Positions 10,586 to 23,643 of a stretch of 64,000 bases of DNA are shown here, piece by piece. The first letter of the stretch is position 1. Each line of letters begins with the position of its first letter. The translations under genes were made by a program, and so were the position numbers. The stretch lies in contig NW_025934916.1 of assembly GCF_000764305.2 (NCBI RefSeq), positions 1-64,000 of the forward strand, given 5' to 3'. Source of the stretch: Hyalella azteca (taxonomy: Eukaryota > Arthropoda > Malacostraca > Amphipoda > Hyalellidae). The notes beneath the pieces are model-generated. The model was given only the letters and a program-made list of their open reading frames with translations, ran no database searches and was not told where the DNA came from.

Positions 10586-11125
10586 NNNNNNNNNNNNNNN
10601 NNNNNNNNNNNNNNNNNNNNNNNNNNNNNNNNNNNNNNNNNNNNNNNNNNNNNNNNNNNNNNNNNNNNNNNNNNNNNNNNNNNNNNNNNNNNNNNNNNNN
10701 NNNNNNNNNNNNNNNNNNNNNNNNNNNNNNNNNNNNNNNNNNNNNNNNNNNNNNNNNNNNNNNNNNNNNNNNNNNNNNNNNNNNNNNNNNNNNNNNNNNN
10801 NNNNNNNNNNNNNNNNNNNNNNNNNNNNNNNNNNNNNNNNNNNNNNNNNNNNNNNNNNNNNNNNNNNNNNNNNNNNNNNNNNNNNNNNNNNNNNNNNNNN
10901 NNNNNNNNNNNNNNNNNNNNNNNNNNNNNNNNNNNNNNNNNNNNNNNNNNNNNNNNNNNNNNNNNNNNNNNNNNNNNNNNNNNNNNNNNNNNNNNNNNNN
11001 NNNNNNNNNNNNNNNNNNNNNNNNNNNNNNNNNNNNNNNNNNNNNNNNNNNNNNNNNNNNNNNNNNNNNNNNNNNNNNNNNNNNNNNNNNNNNNNNNNNN
11101 NNNNNNNNNNNNNNNNNNNNNNNNN
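10586..11125. other. Assembly gap (540 N)
   Basis: Run of N beginning inside the GGY-encoding tandem repeat of gene C. The low-complexity repeat is the likely reason assembly failed. The gap size is presumably estimated. Confidence 0.98.
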
Positions 11126-12602
11126 CACATGTGCTGCTCAACATATTCATCAAGAGTTAGAACTATTCCTGTGGTGTACGCAGTTAAGTTATTTTCAAAA
11201 ATTTAAACTTTCTGATAACTCACACTGACGAAAGCAACTGTTGATCGCGATGAATTCCAGGAAAGTAAAGCCGAACAATGACTAATGGCAGGGAATTCCT
11301 ACGGAAATTCTGATAGGTTGACGGAAGTTGGAAACCGTTCCCATGCAGTAGAGGAGTCTGACTGCATTACGGGAATCTAGATAAATTACAGAGAAGTATT
11401 TCTCCTTTACACTTGAGACTGATAGAGTAATTTTCAAAATACGTACAATCTGAGGTCATACATTTTTATATTGTTGATACTTGCTTATAAAACTTTATGG
11501 AAATCTAATATCAAACTTCACTGCACTCGATTTCAAAACCATTAAATGCAAAGGAAAACTTTACAAGAGAACTCGCAAGTTTACAAGTAGCGACCATCCT
11601 CAACCTCTAAAATTTTCCCTAAGTCCTTGGATTCAAGCACAATGTGTTCTTCAATATAATTCATCAAAATCATGTCATTAAAAATTGTATTCATTACCTC
11701 GATGTAATAGTACAATGGCACACACAAAAAAATTCCGCATACAATTTCAGCTTGTGGTGTATTGCACCGAAACTAGCGTGATGAGGAGGTAAGCAATTGA
11801 GAGCAGGACTTTAAAAGATATTTCATTTATTTAAAAATCGTGAACATGTTCAATACGGACGATAAGCTCCCGAAGTGAATAAAACCTTCTTAATGTTCCC
11901 TCTCTATGTCGTTCCTAAGGCTGAACTTTCTTGTATGGTATACTCCCAATATGAGAAAAACATGTGTTGGCAATGAACTTCATTTAAGTACAGTATGGTA
12001 TGTCGACTTGTTTAACTAAATTATAACTAATAAAATACCGAGAAATTAGGAATTTAACTCGAACATAAAAATCGTCGCAAGTCGAGTAGCGCTGAATCTT
12101 TTCTCTGTTTGTCGAGTATTTCAAATGCTTTATCTCTATTATATCTCATCGTATGTAGCATATGTTATACATAGACTAACAAAGCTTTATTACTTTGCCA
12201 AAGATATACATTTTTTACACTTGGTTTTCGTATGCGACATACGAACCGTGTTCGTATGTCGCACCGTAGCTATGCATGGTAATCCGATTTAATGTCAAGT
12301 GAATATACATGATCGCATAAGTTGTATATTACCTGCACTAATTTCAATTCGGAGAAGCTTTCAATTTTAACTATTATTCGTGTATTATTTTACTATAACG
12401 TCAGAAACTTTGAGGGATTACCTATTTTTTGTACTTTTATTATTAGAATAACTCAAGCAATTAAACTTTAACAAAATAATTAGGACAATTTATGATAATT
12501 ATACATGAACGATTTTCTTTTTTTTCTGCAAATGCGTAGAATTTAATATTTGTTTTATGCTCCATGAGTTTTTAGGAAAAGTAAAAATTCATATCAAATT
12601 TT
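11126..12602. other. AT-rich intergenic, nothing recognised
   Basis: No credible exon, repeat or RNA gene. The exon 1 and promoter of gene C would be expected here or in the gap, but no TATA plus ATG plus donor arrangement was found. Confidence 0.35.
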
Positions 12603-12608
12603 TTTATT
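12603..12608 (-). terminator. Poly(A) signal AATAAA
   Basis: Minus-strand AATAAA about 95 nt past the stop in the micro-exon at 12703-12715. Confidence 0.45.
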
Positions 12609-12702
12609 TAATTGACGTAGTAGCAAAAATATAATAAATAAATATCTGGAGAGTTTCTAGTAACGAAGAATTTCAGCAGCCGAAGCAATTGCCTGCTCCA
12701 AA

Positions 12703-14221
12703 TCACCCGTAGAATCTGGCATGAGAAATAATTCTGTTAGAATCTTATTAGCTGATATTAATTTGTATGGAATTTCACATTTCAGGATTAATGCTGATTC
12801 TTATTTGATAAAATTAATTAATTTAACCTTAGGTCAATTCGGTTGTGAGTTTAATAAGTTAGGAATTATCCAAGAGCTCTCTGAACTCTGTCGTTATACG
12901 TGAGTCGACAACGCAAATCAACCAGAAGCCGTACTATAAAATATAGTTAAGATATCGTAACAGCGTTTGAATAAATAACTAACCAAAAAAACTCACCCAT
13001 AACCGCCGTATCCACCATATCCTCCATAACCTCCTCCCCAGCCTCCATAGCCTCCGTAGCCTCCATAGCCACCATATCCTCCATATCCTCCATAACCGCC
13101 ATAACCGCCATATCCTCCCCATCGGCGGCGGTGAGGCTCAGCATCGGCCACGGGGTAGGCGTAGGCCACAGGCCCGGCGGCCGCTAGGGCCACGGCACCC
13201 AGCACCAACAGAAGGACAAACTGCAGGTAGACAAAAGTTATCAGTAACTTTTATTTCAGCGTCGTTTACAATTCAAATGCAAGGAAAACATATGAGATTA
13301 TCCAAAGGGAACGTTCCAGAATAATATATTTATCCTCAGTATGCATTTGAACAGTGAAATAAAAATTTACGATTACTGCTCTTAGAAAACGTCAAATGAA
13401 AACGTGATCATGTTAGTGTACAAAATCTGTGGGAGGCATACATGCAGGTGATTCCTCTTTGTCAGATATAATAATTCATAAATTAGCCGATTCAATAACT
13501 TTCAAAGCAATTATGAATTTCAGATTTCAATTTTCATATGGTTTTGTCTTCGGCTGTCGGAGTATTCCTAATTGATAACGGGGGCGCTGTAAATAAGACA
13601 TCGATTATTTAACCGTGTACAATATTTTTGGTAACTAAAAAATTCGAATAATTGTTGCAGTGAAGTAAGTAAATATTTCCATGCCGTGTTCCAATAAGGA
13701 CAATAATATCTGAAAATGTTTAGTTTGATGGAGTAATATTTTTGTTGATCAGGTGTCAGGTCGAAAATTATTTTCTTTCAAATAAAATTATTACATTAAA
13801 TGTGATGAAATTTAAATATAATAAATTTGTTGTTCTGAGTTCGAATATTTTTCTCAATAACTTCATGTCTCTGCAAAAAGCTGTGTATGTCATTCGGAGT
13901 TTATTAAAAAATTGTGTTTTTTTTCAGATAAATCATGAAATAATTTGTAAGTAATAAAAGTATATTAGCATTTTCCTCTGTCATTTTGTACTAGCTTTTA
14001 CATACAGTGAAATATGATTGAGATTGCATATTGAGTGAAGAGACTGCCGAAACACTGGGAAAAAAGTCTTCACAAATGATGGACATACAATGCATTAACA
14101 TGACTCTAAAACCAAATTGGAACATAAATTAACTATTAAATAACTATTTCATGCACAAAGCACTATAGTAAATATGTTTTCATCAACTTAAGGTAAGACT
14201 GACCATAAATTTCGATTCCAT
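12703..14221 (-). CDS. GGY-repeat secreted peptide with terminal micro-exon
   Basis: Three exons, 84 residues: 14204-14221 (MESKFM, donor GTCAGT), 12997-13220 (acceptor CTGCAG, donor GTGAGT) and 12703-12715 (acceptor TGCCAG). Phases agree (0, then 2). Signal core FVLLLVLGAVALAAAG, then PVAYAYPVADAEPHRRRW, then about 13 GGY/GGW units. The 13-nt last exon adds FYG and the stop. The donor itself forms GGG TGA, so a retained intron gives a protein only three residues shorter. The same design is used by 16200-17663. The promoter at 14394-14423 has TATATAAG and a perfect GGGGAACCCC. The product is secreted. Cuticle/silk-like or glycine-rich antimicrobial roles are both possible and not resolved here. 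Confidence 0.72.
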
Positions 14222-14393
14222 GATTACGTCTGGTGCAGTCACCACGAAAATGTGAGAGAGGCGCTTAGAGATAAGTCCGACTTAGTAATGCAGTTGTGTG
14301 GTAACGTGGCCAAGTCCGCTCGAGTCTTTATGTGGCAATGCACTTGGTGAAGCAGCAGGCACAAGTCTAAGTAGAAGCGCTTCAAGTTCCTTC

Positions 14394-14423
14394 CTTATAT
14401 ACTGTATTACTACGGGGAACCCC
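14394..14423 (-). promoter_or_regulatory. Core promoter: TATA box and palindromic kappaB-like site
   Basis: Minus-strand TATATAAG at 14394-14401, with GGGGAACCCC at 14414-14423 immediately upstream, fitting the GGGRNNYYCC consensus bound by Rel proteins. About 175 nt separate the TATA box from the start codon. Confidence 0.6.
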
Positions 14424-16199
14424 GAGGCTCGAGAAAGCTATGAGCAAAAAAAAATAAACTTCTCTAACCGCTACACTTCTAGCGGGTACCGGTTTTTAAA
14501 CCGGCGCTTATTGAGGGACCGTTGCGGTCTGTGCTGAGGCAAACTGCAGGCGCATGCATTCTGCAAAGTCTGAGTTGTACATGCCAGAAACAATGACACA
14601 TAATAACCTGAGCTGCATTTTCAGGATGAATTAGTGTATGTATATTGAATAACATCATTTGCCAATATCCATTTCGGATCGAAATCGAAAAGTATTAAAT
14701 TTTAAAAAAGGAAGCTTCTGGTTACTTTCAATTTATTAATCCGACGTAATTTTTGCTGACCTTTATTAATAATAATGAACTTTAATAATCATTTGTTAAA
14801 AATGAAACCAATCTCGAATTCGGCAGCACAACATTTTATGCAACTAATTTATGATGAGTGGACTCGGACATTCTGCACGACGTCTGCATATGACACGGCG
14901 ATGACTTGCACCGGCAGGATTAACTGCAGGTGTCGGGGGGAAAGTTCGGGAAAAGTTCAACCCGACAAAAAATAATCGCTTGCATATTCGGGTACCAACG
15001 TCGGCCAAGAGGAGCGGTCGACCAAATTCAGGGTAACATTTTTAGTAAGGAAGCTGACTAAATCCCAAGTAAGTCTTATAAAGTCCCATATACCGTTTAA
15101 GTGACTGAGCCATAGACTGTATATGTGACCGAACCATATTCTGTATAATAGACTGAGCCATTTACTGTATATGTACCTGAGCCATACACTGTATATGTGA
15201 CTGAGCCATTTACTGTATATGTGACTGAGCCATACACTGTATATGTGACTGATCTATATACTGTATATGCGACTAACAGACAAGACAAATAGTGTACACA
15301 CGAAGAACGATTTGCATTATCGCATTTCACAAAGGCACAGATATGAAGAGCAACTGAAGCGATACCTTCCAGCAATATTTTTTTATAGTCACTTCATAGT
15401 CTATGTCTACAGGTAGTTTATTCAGTACAAAACTTGGCTTGCAATTTCCTGCAGACTTGCATGCGTGTTAGAGTAATCGAGTCATTGACATCTGCTTGAC
15501 ATAGTGATGACATAGGAATGCCCATCTTTTGTCAATCGTTTCGTTATCTATAAAGGACTAGTATCACAAAACCTTATTTTTAATTGACAAGTAAGACTAA
15601 TTTCAATATAAACAAGAAGATTGTCACTGAGCCTGGTCACTACTGAATGAGTTTCTCCGAACATTTTCTCTCCCGGTCGGGCTTGATTGATCTCACATCT
15701 ATACTGAGTTTTTAACGGGCAAGGCGTTTTTTTAATCAACTAATTTTACTAAAAGATGTTACTGTAATATTAGCCGAAATTGATTGTGACATTTGCGATA
15801 CGAAACTTGATAAGACGCGTGAACACGAATAATGGTATACATAAGCGGTCTCTCGGAGTAATATATTAAGTTTTTTTCCATTCGTAAGATCCAATTTATG
15901 TTTGGTTTTGATGTCAATAATATATTTCTTTTTCACGAGCATATAATTTTTTTTGGTGTTTGAAGAATTTTTCGTTGATTTTCTGCCATTAAATCTCATC
16001 TATTATTCGTAAATATTTTTACGCCATTCGATTGGAAATTAGATTATATCGTTCAATTTTTAAAGTCAGGCAGGACAGTAAAAAAACGTAAAGTTTTAAA
16101 TTATTTCGATAATATATATAGGAACAACTTAAGTTAACAAGTAATGTAAAATTTTGTCCGGTGTCAATGTCAAGTTCCAGGAGCTTTTTCCGGTCCATA
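14424..16199. other. Intergenic, minisatellite only
   Basis: Apart from the 24-bp repeat array at 15101-15268, I see AT-rich sequence with short open frames that lack motifs or paralogues. Confidence 0.4.
15101..15268. repeat. 24-bp minisatellite, seven units
   Basis: Seven consecutive 24-bp units with consensus GTGACTGAGCCATACACTGT plus ATAT, each differing by a few bases. The minus-strand reading gives YTVYGSVT repeats, which I regard as incidental. Confidence 0.85.
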
Positions 16200-17663
16200 T
16201 CACCCATAGTATCTGGGGAGGAAAAAAAGGTCTCGTTGTTATTGGCTGTTATAAACTCTGATGAAAAATAAAACAATACATTCATGAGAGATATCATCCT
16301 GAATCAATCATGAACTTTACTAAACAACTATCTAATTTAATCTCATTTGATCAGAATCCTGAACTGGATCTCAGAGTTTGGGTTAATTCAATGAATCATA
16401 TATAAACATATTTTCTCAGAAAACGCCACTAATTTTGTCGTTCAATGCGGTCCACTTGCAATTCCACTTTCGTGGATACCAATTAAGGGAAAAGTTCATT
16501 TTTTTACTCACCGATAGTCACAGACGATTCTTCCATAGACGATAGTGTAAAATCGGCATGGATATCCAAAACCATAATATCCACCGTATCCACCATAGCC
16601 TCCAATGTATCCACCAAATCCTCCGCTGTAGTAGGGCCTGGGCCGGTAGTAACCACCACTGAAGCTGGGTCTTGGCCGGTTAAAGCTGGGTTTTGGCCGG
16701 TTAAAACTGGGTCTTGGCCGGCTAAAACTGGGTCTTGGCCGGCTGGAACTGGGTCTTGGCCGGCTAAAGCCACCGCCGTGAAAACTGCTGTGGCCGGTGT
16801 GGCCACTGCCGCGACCGCCACCTCCACGGCGCGGCTCGGGGTCGGCGTTGGCGTTGGGGTCGGCGATGGGCCCGGCGGCTGCTAGGACCTCGGCGCTCAG
16901 CACCAGCAAGAGGACAAGCTGCAGTTGGGCGGGAGAGATATGAGTATACCTATACCTATATCTAATCTTATAATTTTGAAACACTTATGATTCAGCTAGA
17001 TCACTCTATGCCTACCTGTGCTTCCTAGATGAGTCGTAATTAAATGCTTGCATTTTCTGGTCGCGTTGCAGTGTTAGTCTTGTTTGGGGTCCACGCACCA
17101 AATTTGTTAAGGCCAATTTCAGCGTTAATGCCAATTTCCTCTGAATGTGATGCCGCAACAGATTTTTTCTATAAGAATTATTGATTTTTAAATTATTTAT
17201 ATTGAATTCGTGATACATGCAGCGTTAGCTGAAGGTATGTGAGACATAATTTGCGTGGTCTCTATCATCAACTGCGGTAAACTTAAGAAATTAAATTTGA
17301 AATTTTGACGAGATTTCAGTTAACAGTCTTTTAGCATTTATTAGTTAGATTGAACTTTTTGTTAATTTGACGCATGCTTCTAAGCTATGTATTAAGTATT
17401 CAAATAATATTTTCATTCATGAATATCAGAATAACACTTGCACAAAAAAGTAGTTAATGTAACTCACTCTCACGCATCAAAAAACATGAATTATATATAT
17501 TTAATCTAGAATTTATTGACTGTTGAATCAATTAATGACATGACACACCAAATCAAATTAAAATTTTAACATTGTTAGTGACAATCCAGAATAAGAAGTA
17601 GGACAATGACAAGTTTTATAGTTAGATTTTTGACCACAAACTAACCGTTAATTTTGACGTCAT
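16200..17663 (-). CDS. Pro/Arg-repeat plus Gly/Tyr secreted peptide (antimicrobial-like)
   Basis: Three exons, 145 residues: 17646-17663 (MTSKLT, donor GTTAGT), 16512-16918 (acceptor CTGCAG, donor GTGAGT) and 16200-16212 (acceptor CCCCAG). Signal core LVLLLVLSAEVLAAAG, then a short acidic DPNANADPEP stretch, a basic Gly-rich segment (RRGGGGRGSGHTGH), five tandem 7-residue units of [SN]RP[RK]PS[FS], YYRPRPYY, a GGY segment, and a C-terminal YPC...VCDYRYYG with two cysteines 14 positions apart. The last residues come from the 13-nt micro-exon. A Gly-rich, Pro/Arg-rich and Cys-bearing layout recalls chimeric arthropod antimicrobial peptides (penaeidin, hyastatin and arasin types), though those have more cysteines. 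The role is inference: a cuticular or silk protein remains possible. The promoter at 17779-17808 carries a kappaB-like motif. Confidence 0.72.
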
Positions 17664-17778
17664 CTTTTTTTTGCCCAGAAAACTAAAATTTTAGATGGAG
17701 GTGGAAAGGTAAGCTCAATATAACAATGCACTCGAGCAAGCCTCAAACTAATATCTGGAGCAGAGCTTCAGGCTCTTC

Positions 17779-17808
17779 CTTATATACCTAATTAATTGCG
17801 GAAACTCC
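17779..17808 (-). promoter_or_regulatory. Core promoter of the Pro/Arg-repeat gene
   Basis: Minus-strand TATATAAG (17779-17786) with GGAGTTTCC (17800-17808) upstream, the same order and spacing as at 14394-14423. It lies 117-124 nt from the ATG. Confidence 0.55.
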
Positions 17809-20800
17809 AAGTCAGGACAGAGCCGTAAGAATACAAATAAATATCTGGCTTTCCATCTGCACTAATTCTGGTCGGCACTGGATGACGGTGAGTGTTGAAG
17901 AAGCAGAGACGGGCATTAATGCTCCGGCAAACCGTAATGACGACGAGCTGACGAGCTAAAGTTAGGTTGTTTTTGGAATCAGCATGACAGGTTTACTGGT
18001 ATTTTTTTCCTATAAAATTAAGGATTACTAAGTATGATTATTTCTGTCTAAGTTATGTATTTACTGGTGAAGAAAATTTACTGGTTGGAAAAATTGGGGG
18101 AATAGCAGATGAATTGCTGAGCATTGAAAAAAAAATTTAAGATGGCGCTCCCGGGTTTTTGACAATCCATAATGAAAATATACAGGCTTTGAAACGATTC
18201 ATAACAACTTTTAATCATACGTATACTCTACCCTAGGCTTATATGCACATGTTTTTAGAAAGAAACTACATGTCAGTGAAAATCATGTGTTACGTAATGC
18301 ACCTGCGCTTGAAAGCTCTCCTGATTTGGGAGGTTAGGCTGCCGTATGCGGAGTGAAAGTCCGAAGAAAGTTTGGCCAATTGAGAAACGATCGACGGGTA
18401 TGGACGGCCGACCCTTGGCCAGCGACTTGGAATTTTTCTTGATCAGTAATGAAATCTGAAGCAAGCTCCCCATGGATACATAAACTCTCTTACATATGCT
18501 CTAGCTCTGTCCTCTACAGACAATAATCGTTTTGCTTTCTCATTATTTACGTACGACTCTTCAGTTTGTTGGCGTCAGAATTGATAGAATTGTAGCTCAG
18601 CTCCTAACCACTTATTTGGACTCTAAAATTATGTTTATTACTAATAAAATCTTGGTCTATAGCTTGCATGCTGAAATTCCTATCTCGATTTCGAAACATC
18701 AGTAGTATATTGTAATGATATTATACATATAGCAAAAATCGCAAACTGAGTCTCCTTCCTTAACAATTTTGACCTTGATGCTTATATCCTCACGTACTTC
18801 CGATTTAGGAAACGCCAAGGTTCCGCCTATATAGGATGTTGATATATAATCTTTTGATCATCGAATTATTTTCACAATAATAAAACTGGCTGATTTGATT
18901 GCCCGCATTCTCGAAAATTCTACGGTGATCCTAAGTCCGGCAATGATAGTTAATTTAGGATACATGAAATTTTTGTCATTAAAATGAAGAATCACGGCAT
19001 TTTGCATTCAAATCAAAATTTCGACACGCATTTTTTTCTCGCTGTAATGTGCATGAAATCTGTCGTAAACCTTCATTTCACGCTCCTTGTCATTTTTATA
19101 ATATTTACAGGCTATATTTTATTACTCATGAATTACAGTGTCATGAGTGTCAATATTACTTCTACAGAGGCATTTATAAACACGTTTTTCTTAACTTAGC
19201 ATCGCGTTTGTTTGTGGATTTGTTTGTTGTTAACATTGACAACGAATGAGTGTCAATATTACTTCTACAGAGGCATTTATTTTAATTTCAGTTTATTTAA
19301 CTTTTATAGTTCTATAGTTGCATTCACATCTATATTTATTGTCTATTGTAAACCTTTTCGTACTAATTTAAAGCTAGAGTTGATCAATAATTTCATTAAC
19401 AGCTTAATAAATTTCCTTATAGACAGGGGCTGAAATGGTATTGGTTCTTGCAGAGACTATTCATACATTCATTTCAAATATTATTTACTAGCACGCCTGT
19501 ACATTGAGTCTGAGTCGAGGAAGAGATTAAAGCAGTTTATTAATGTATCCTGGATAGGCACACATGCAACACCATCGCTATTCAGAACACGAGCACGCCG
19601 TGCTACTGTGCTCCAGACGACACTTTTTCTTGCGCTTGAGCTATAGACACAAATGACTGCATACTCTCAGCTTACTTATCAGGATGAATTCGACTGAAAA
19701 AAATGCCCTTTTTATGGAACTTTTCTCGAAAAAATAATAGGTGCAAAATTAGGGTAAATTCAAGTCGAAATTTCTCATAATGAGAGTTTTATAAAATAAG
19801 GCAACGCTTTTCGCTTATCACAGGGCATCTTCAGAATGTAAATGAAGTAGATGAATAGACCAGAAGTTTCCTGGATGGCTTAAGGCAAGAGACTTCACAC
19901 GGTTTACTTCTCAATCAAACATGTCTAAATAATGGGCTCTTCACTAAATGGACAAATGATCAGAATAAGGGTAAGGTATTGTTGGTAGTTCGTATATGGA
20001 TGAAAAGACATATAGAGTTTATAAAACAATGTAATGAAACACACCAGCAACACTCTGCAAAATATTTCCAAATGGTCTGAACACACCAAATAACCTAGAT
20101 ACACTATTTGTATTTGCCCTACACGAGTAAAACACATACCCTATTTACATACATATACACCTCAGGATACTTGCATACCGTTACTTTTATAATCTCTGTA
20201 CGTTAGATGTACGATCTCCATCGCCCCCCCGAATCTACGTCCAGTGCGATCAGGTTTAAACAAGAATTTCCTCAAGTCATTGACGATGTCTGTATAACAC
20301 ACGAATAATCGATTCTTGATATATTATAATGAAAATGAAGAAACTACGATAGATATATAAATTCGCATGGTAGCAGGTATTGCAATGATATTTTTGCTCA
20401 TATACATCAGGAATAGACTTCATATTACTGATTGCATAGATTATGTATATTTTTTCACTTATATATCATATTTCTATTCATCTAACATATTCCGGAAGCA
20501 GACCAGGAGCGTCCGTGCAGCCGTGAGTGTCAATGGTAGATATTCAAACGCGGTAATTTGTACCGAAACAAATAAGACATGAAATTGAAAAACATAAGGA
20601 CTGAATTATTATATGTTATAAATTCAAATTTTTGCACGGTATTTACCTTAAGGATACTGTTAACACACAATTGATTACAAGGATACCAATAAATCATAGC
20701 AGAATAAAGGGATACTAACAACTCGCAACTGATTAAAAGGACACCAATAAATCATAACTGATGGAAAGGATATTGTTAATACACTATCCATTTGCTTGTT

Positions 20801-23425
20801 TAGTTAATACTTGTTGAAGATGCGAACTAATTAAATCTACGCAGAAATAGAATAATCACGCAATAGAATAATCAGAAATAGAAAAATCGCGAGTTATTAA
20901 CGAGTTATTAATATAATATATAATTATTAATATAATACCCTATGTAACTGCACACATTTGTTTACTTTACTTGTTCACACTTGTTTACTTCAATATAAAT
21001 TCAATTTAATCTGTCAAACATTGGAAAACAAGTTAAAATTCCATAGATTATTTCCCATAATAAAAAATAATTTGAAAATTCATCAAGAAAATTATTAAAC
21101 GAGAAAAGAAATATAACTCAGTACTCACTGAGTGAGTGATAGAAAGCGCATTTTCTCGTCGACGAAAACATGAAGTCACGGGACAGACGGACAGACATGA
21201 CGAGCACACTAGGGCATTTTTTCCATAAATGAGAAAATACGCAAAAAATACGAAAAGTTGAATGGACATGCTGATGAATATAGTAATTTTCGACTGCAAC
21301 TTTATTTGTGATGAGCTAATTGAAGCGCTGCTTTAACAGTTCTAACCGGTTTGTCGGCAACCACAGCAACTGACTTCTTGTTCGAAAATATTAACCGTTA
21401 TTGCGGCTCTTGTGGTGCGTAGTTTCCACGCTTGAGCTCTGTTTTGTTAAGTACTTGTCTTATGAGTGCAAAGTATGTAGTCGATGTTACGTAATGAACA
21501 TAAATCTAAAATCACCTCTTCAATGTGACAAATTTAAATATTTATTCTGATAGAGTTTTTTCATCGATATTAATAAACTTGAAACAATGGTTGTGAATTT
21601 TTTTTAAACATATAGGTAATTGAAAGAGGACTGTACATTTATGCAGTGTATGTATCATGTGTTCTGCGACTAAGAGTTGTAAAATTATTCGAATAAGTTT
21701 CGAAATTTTCCATACTAGATGAATCTTTTTACAGCAGAGGAACCGGTTGCACATTTTCTCTTTGTTTGTGTCTCTGTGCGTAGAACAACTTGTTCTCCTT
21801 TGTTTTTTTTGTTATGCTGAAAAATACTAATTGTTGATCTAAAATGTACGAAATGAAAAATAATCGAGTTAAAAAGGAACGGAAAACTGAATGTTCGGAC
21901 TGCAATTTCACAAAAAGTTTCCTACGAAGGTTCACAATGGATGTCGTAGGAAGAATAAGACATTATTTGCTTAAAAAAGGAACAAATTGCCTTTCTTTAT
22001 TATGGTTACCTTGAACCGACAGTTCATTTTATACATGAAAATGATGATAGAATGAACTTTTTGAGTTGCCGATCCACGACTCCAACGACTGGCATTAAAA
22101 CAAGCTCTAAAAATAATTCAAAATTTACTCGTGACGACCTAAATTATTATCATACCGAGGCGAATAAACTATCCGGAATGACAAAATTTGTCGCTGGGAT
22201 ATTCAGTGTCATGGCTTTCCGCTGTATAAAATAATTTGCCTATTCAATGAAGAACATTATGTGTTGCCTAAAACTAGGAATTTGACCTAAATTAGGTATA
22301 ATGTTGGCCTAAAACTAGGTATTTATGTCAATAAGGTAAAGTAAACGCATTAAACTTGTTTGCCGCACTTACATGCTATGTTCGTAGAAGTTTTCATTGG
22401 CATTTGTGTGTTCTGAACTAAATTTAAAATTCGGGCTTTGGCTGCTGACAAAGAAATTTTGAGTTCGTCGGGAGTTACAAATGCAACCAAGGTGGATTTT
22501 CATGCTAGCATAGGCATCTAATAAATTATTTATCATTTTTTTTAATTTTCTCTTAATCCTAATTAATTACGAAGAATAACATACGATTTACAACACTCGT
22601 AATAAACGGTTATAGCAAACCTAAGCTCTTAATGAACTGAACGAAATGGAAAACAAGTTATTGTTAATAAATTACACGCAATATCGTGTACTGCACAGGA
22701 TGCTTGGGCTGCAAGCTGACTAGAATGTTCGTCGTTCCTAGTATGTTACGGAGATGTCTTTTATTTCTATATGCTGACGTTTCTTAGGATTATTTCGTTC
22801 ATGAGTTCATCCATACATTTAGTGGTAAAAAACAAGAGGTTTCGCGACCTGTAAGACCGCGATTATGGCTTAAATTAAGCGAGGCATCAAAGTCGAGTGC
22901 TGGCTCGATCATAAGACGTTTTACTTCAATTGAATGAAGAAGTAACATCAGCAATTTTTATTTCTTATACGTCGCGATGCCATTCGCTGAAAATTAATTC
23001 TGTTACTTGAGAAGTAATGTGTAATTCGTTAATTTATTCGATTGCTCTGCACTCATTAAAGTTTTGAATTTATGTGAAACAATTAATATGCGTCGTATTT
23101 AAAGGACAAACAGGAGCGATGCTCATTTAGTGTTATTGATAATCATTGATATTGAGTGTTATTTGCTACAGTGAAACTTCATTTGGCGCTGCATTTGGTT
23201 TAGTTGTTCGAATGATCTGCATCAGGCACTCGGTTTCTGGGCCGTTGAAGGTGTAAAGCCAACACCTAGTTTTAAGGTAGTAAAACATTTTCCATATTTG
23301 ACGTGTATTGAAAATCGCTTTTAATATTAATTTTTGTTAGAATGGGTTTAAAGGCGATCATCACATTCTCATTATTGTTAGATGTCATATCGGGTGAAAT
23401 AACTAAATACCATAATACATTGTCT
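17809..23425. other. Gene-poor AT-rich stretch
   Basis: No exon, paralogue match or RNA gene recognised over 5.6 kb. Short open frames (for example 19049-19249, 21542-21935 and 22052-22234) lack signal peptides, motifs and conservation. The only structures noted are a 35-bp direct repeat (19143/19246) and imperfect repeats at 20640-20900. Confidence 0.4.
19143..19280. repeat. 35-bp exact direct repeat
   Basis: Positions 19143-19177 and 19246-19280 are identical, beginning ATGAGTGTCAATATTACTTC, and 68 bp apart. No element was recognised between them. Replication slippage or a small target duplication could explain it. Confidence 0.8.
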
Positions 23426-23431
23426 TTTATT
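23426..23431 (-). terminator. Poly(A) signal AATAAA
   Basis: Minus-strand AATAAA 213 nt after the stop of the gene at 23644-24334. Confidence 0.4.
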
Positions 23432-23643
23432 TAAAAATTGAAGAGTAAAATCACAAAATATTTTTCAACTAAATACTGGATGCTGATTTTTCTTTTTCGT
23501 TATACATGTGGATGCTATCATAGAATTTACAACTGACATTGTTGTTAATAAATACAGGCTAGTATCAGTCGCAGAGATCTCGATATACGGTGGATAACAT
23601 TCTCGATCAACCTCATGAAGATACCATCACATCCACCATGAAA

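Noticed and set aside
12654..12720. Alternative frame PDSTGDLEQAIASAAEILRY at the micro-exon
   Set aside because: Protein-like, but it would need a different splice phase from exon 2. The phase-consistent reading gives FYG and stop, matching the sister gene.
15097..15375. Minus-strand frame of YTVYGSVT repeats
   Set aside because: A 24-bp minisatellite is automatically open in some frame; no signal peptide, start context or splice sites support it.
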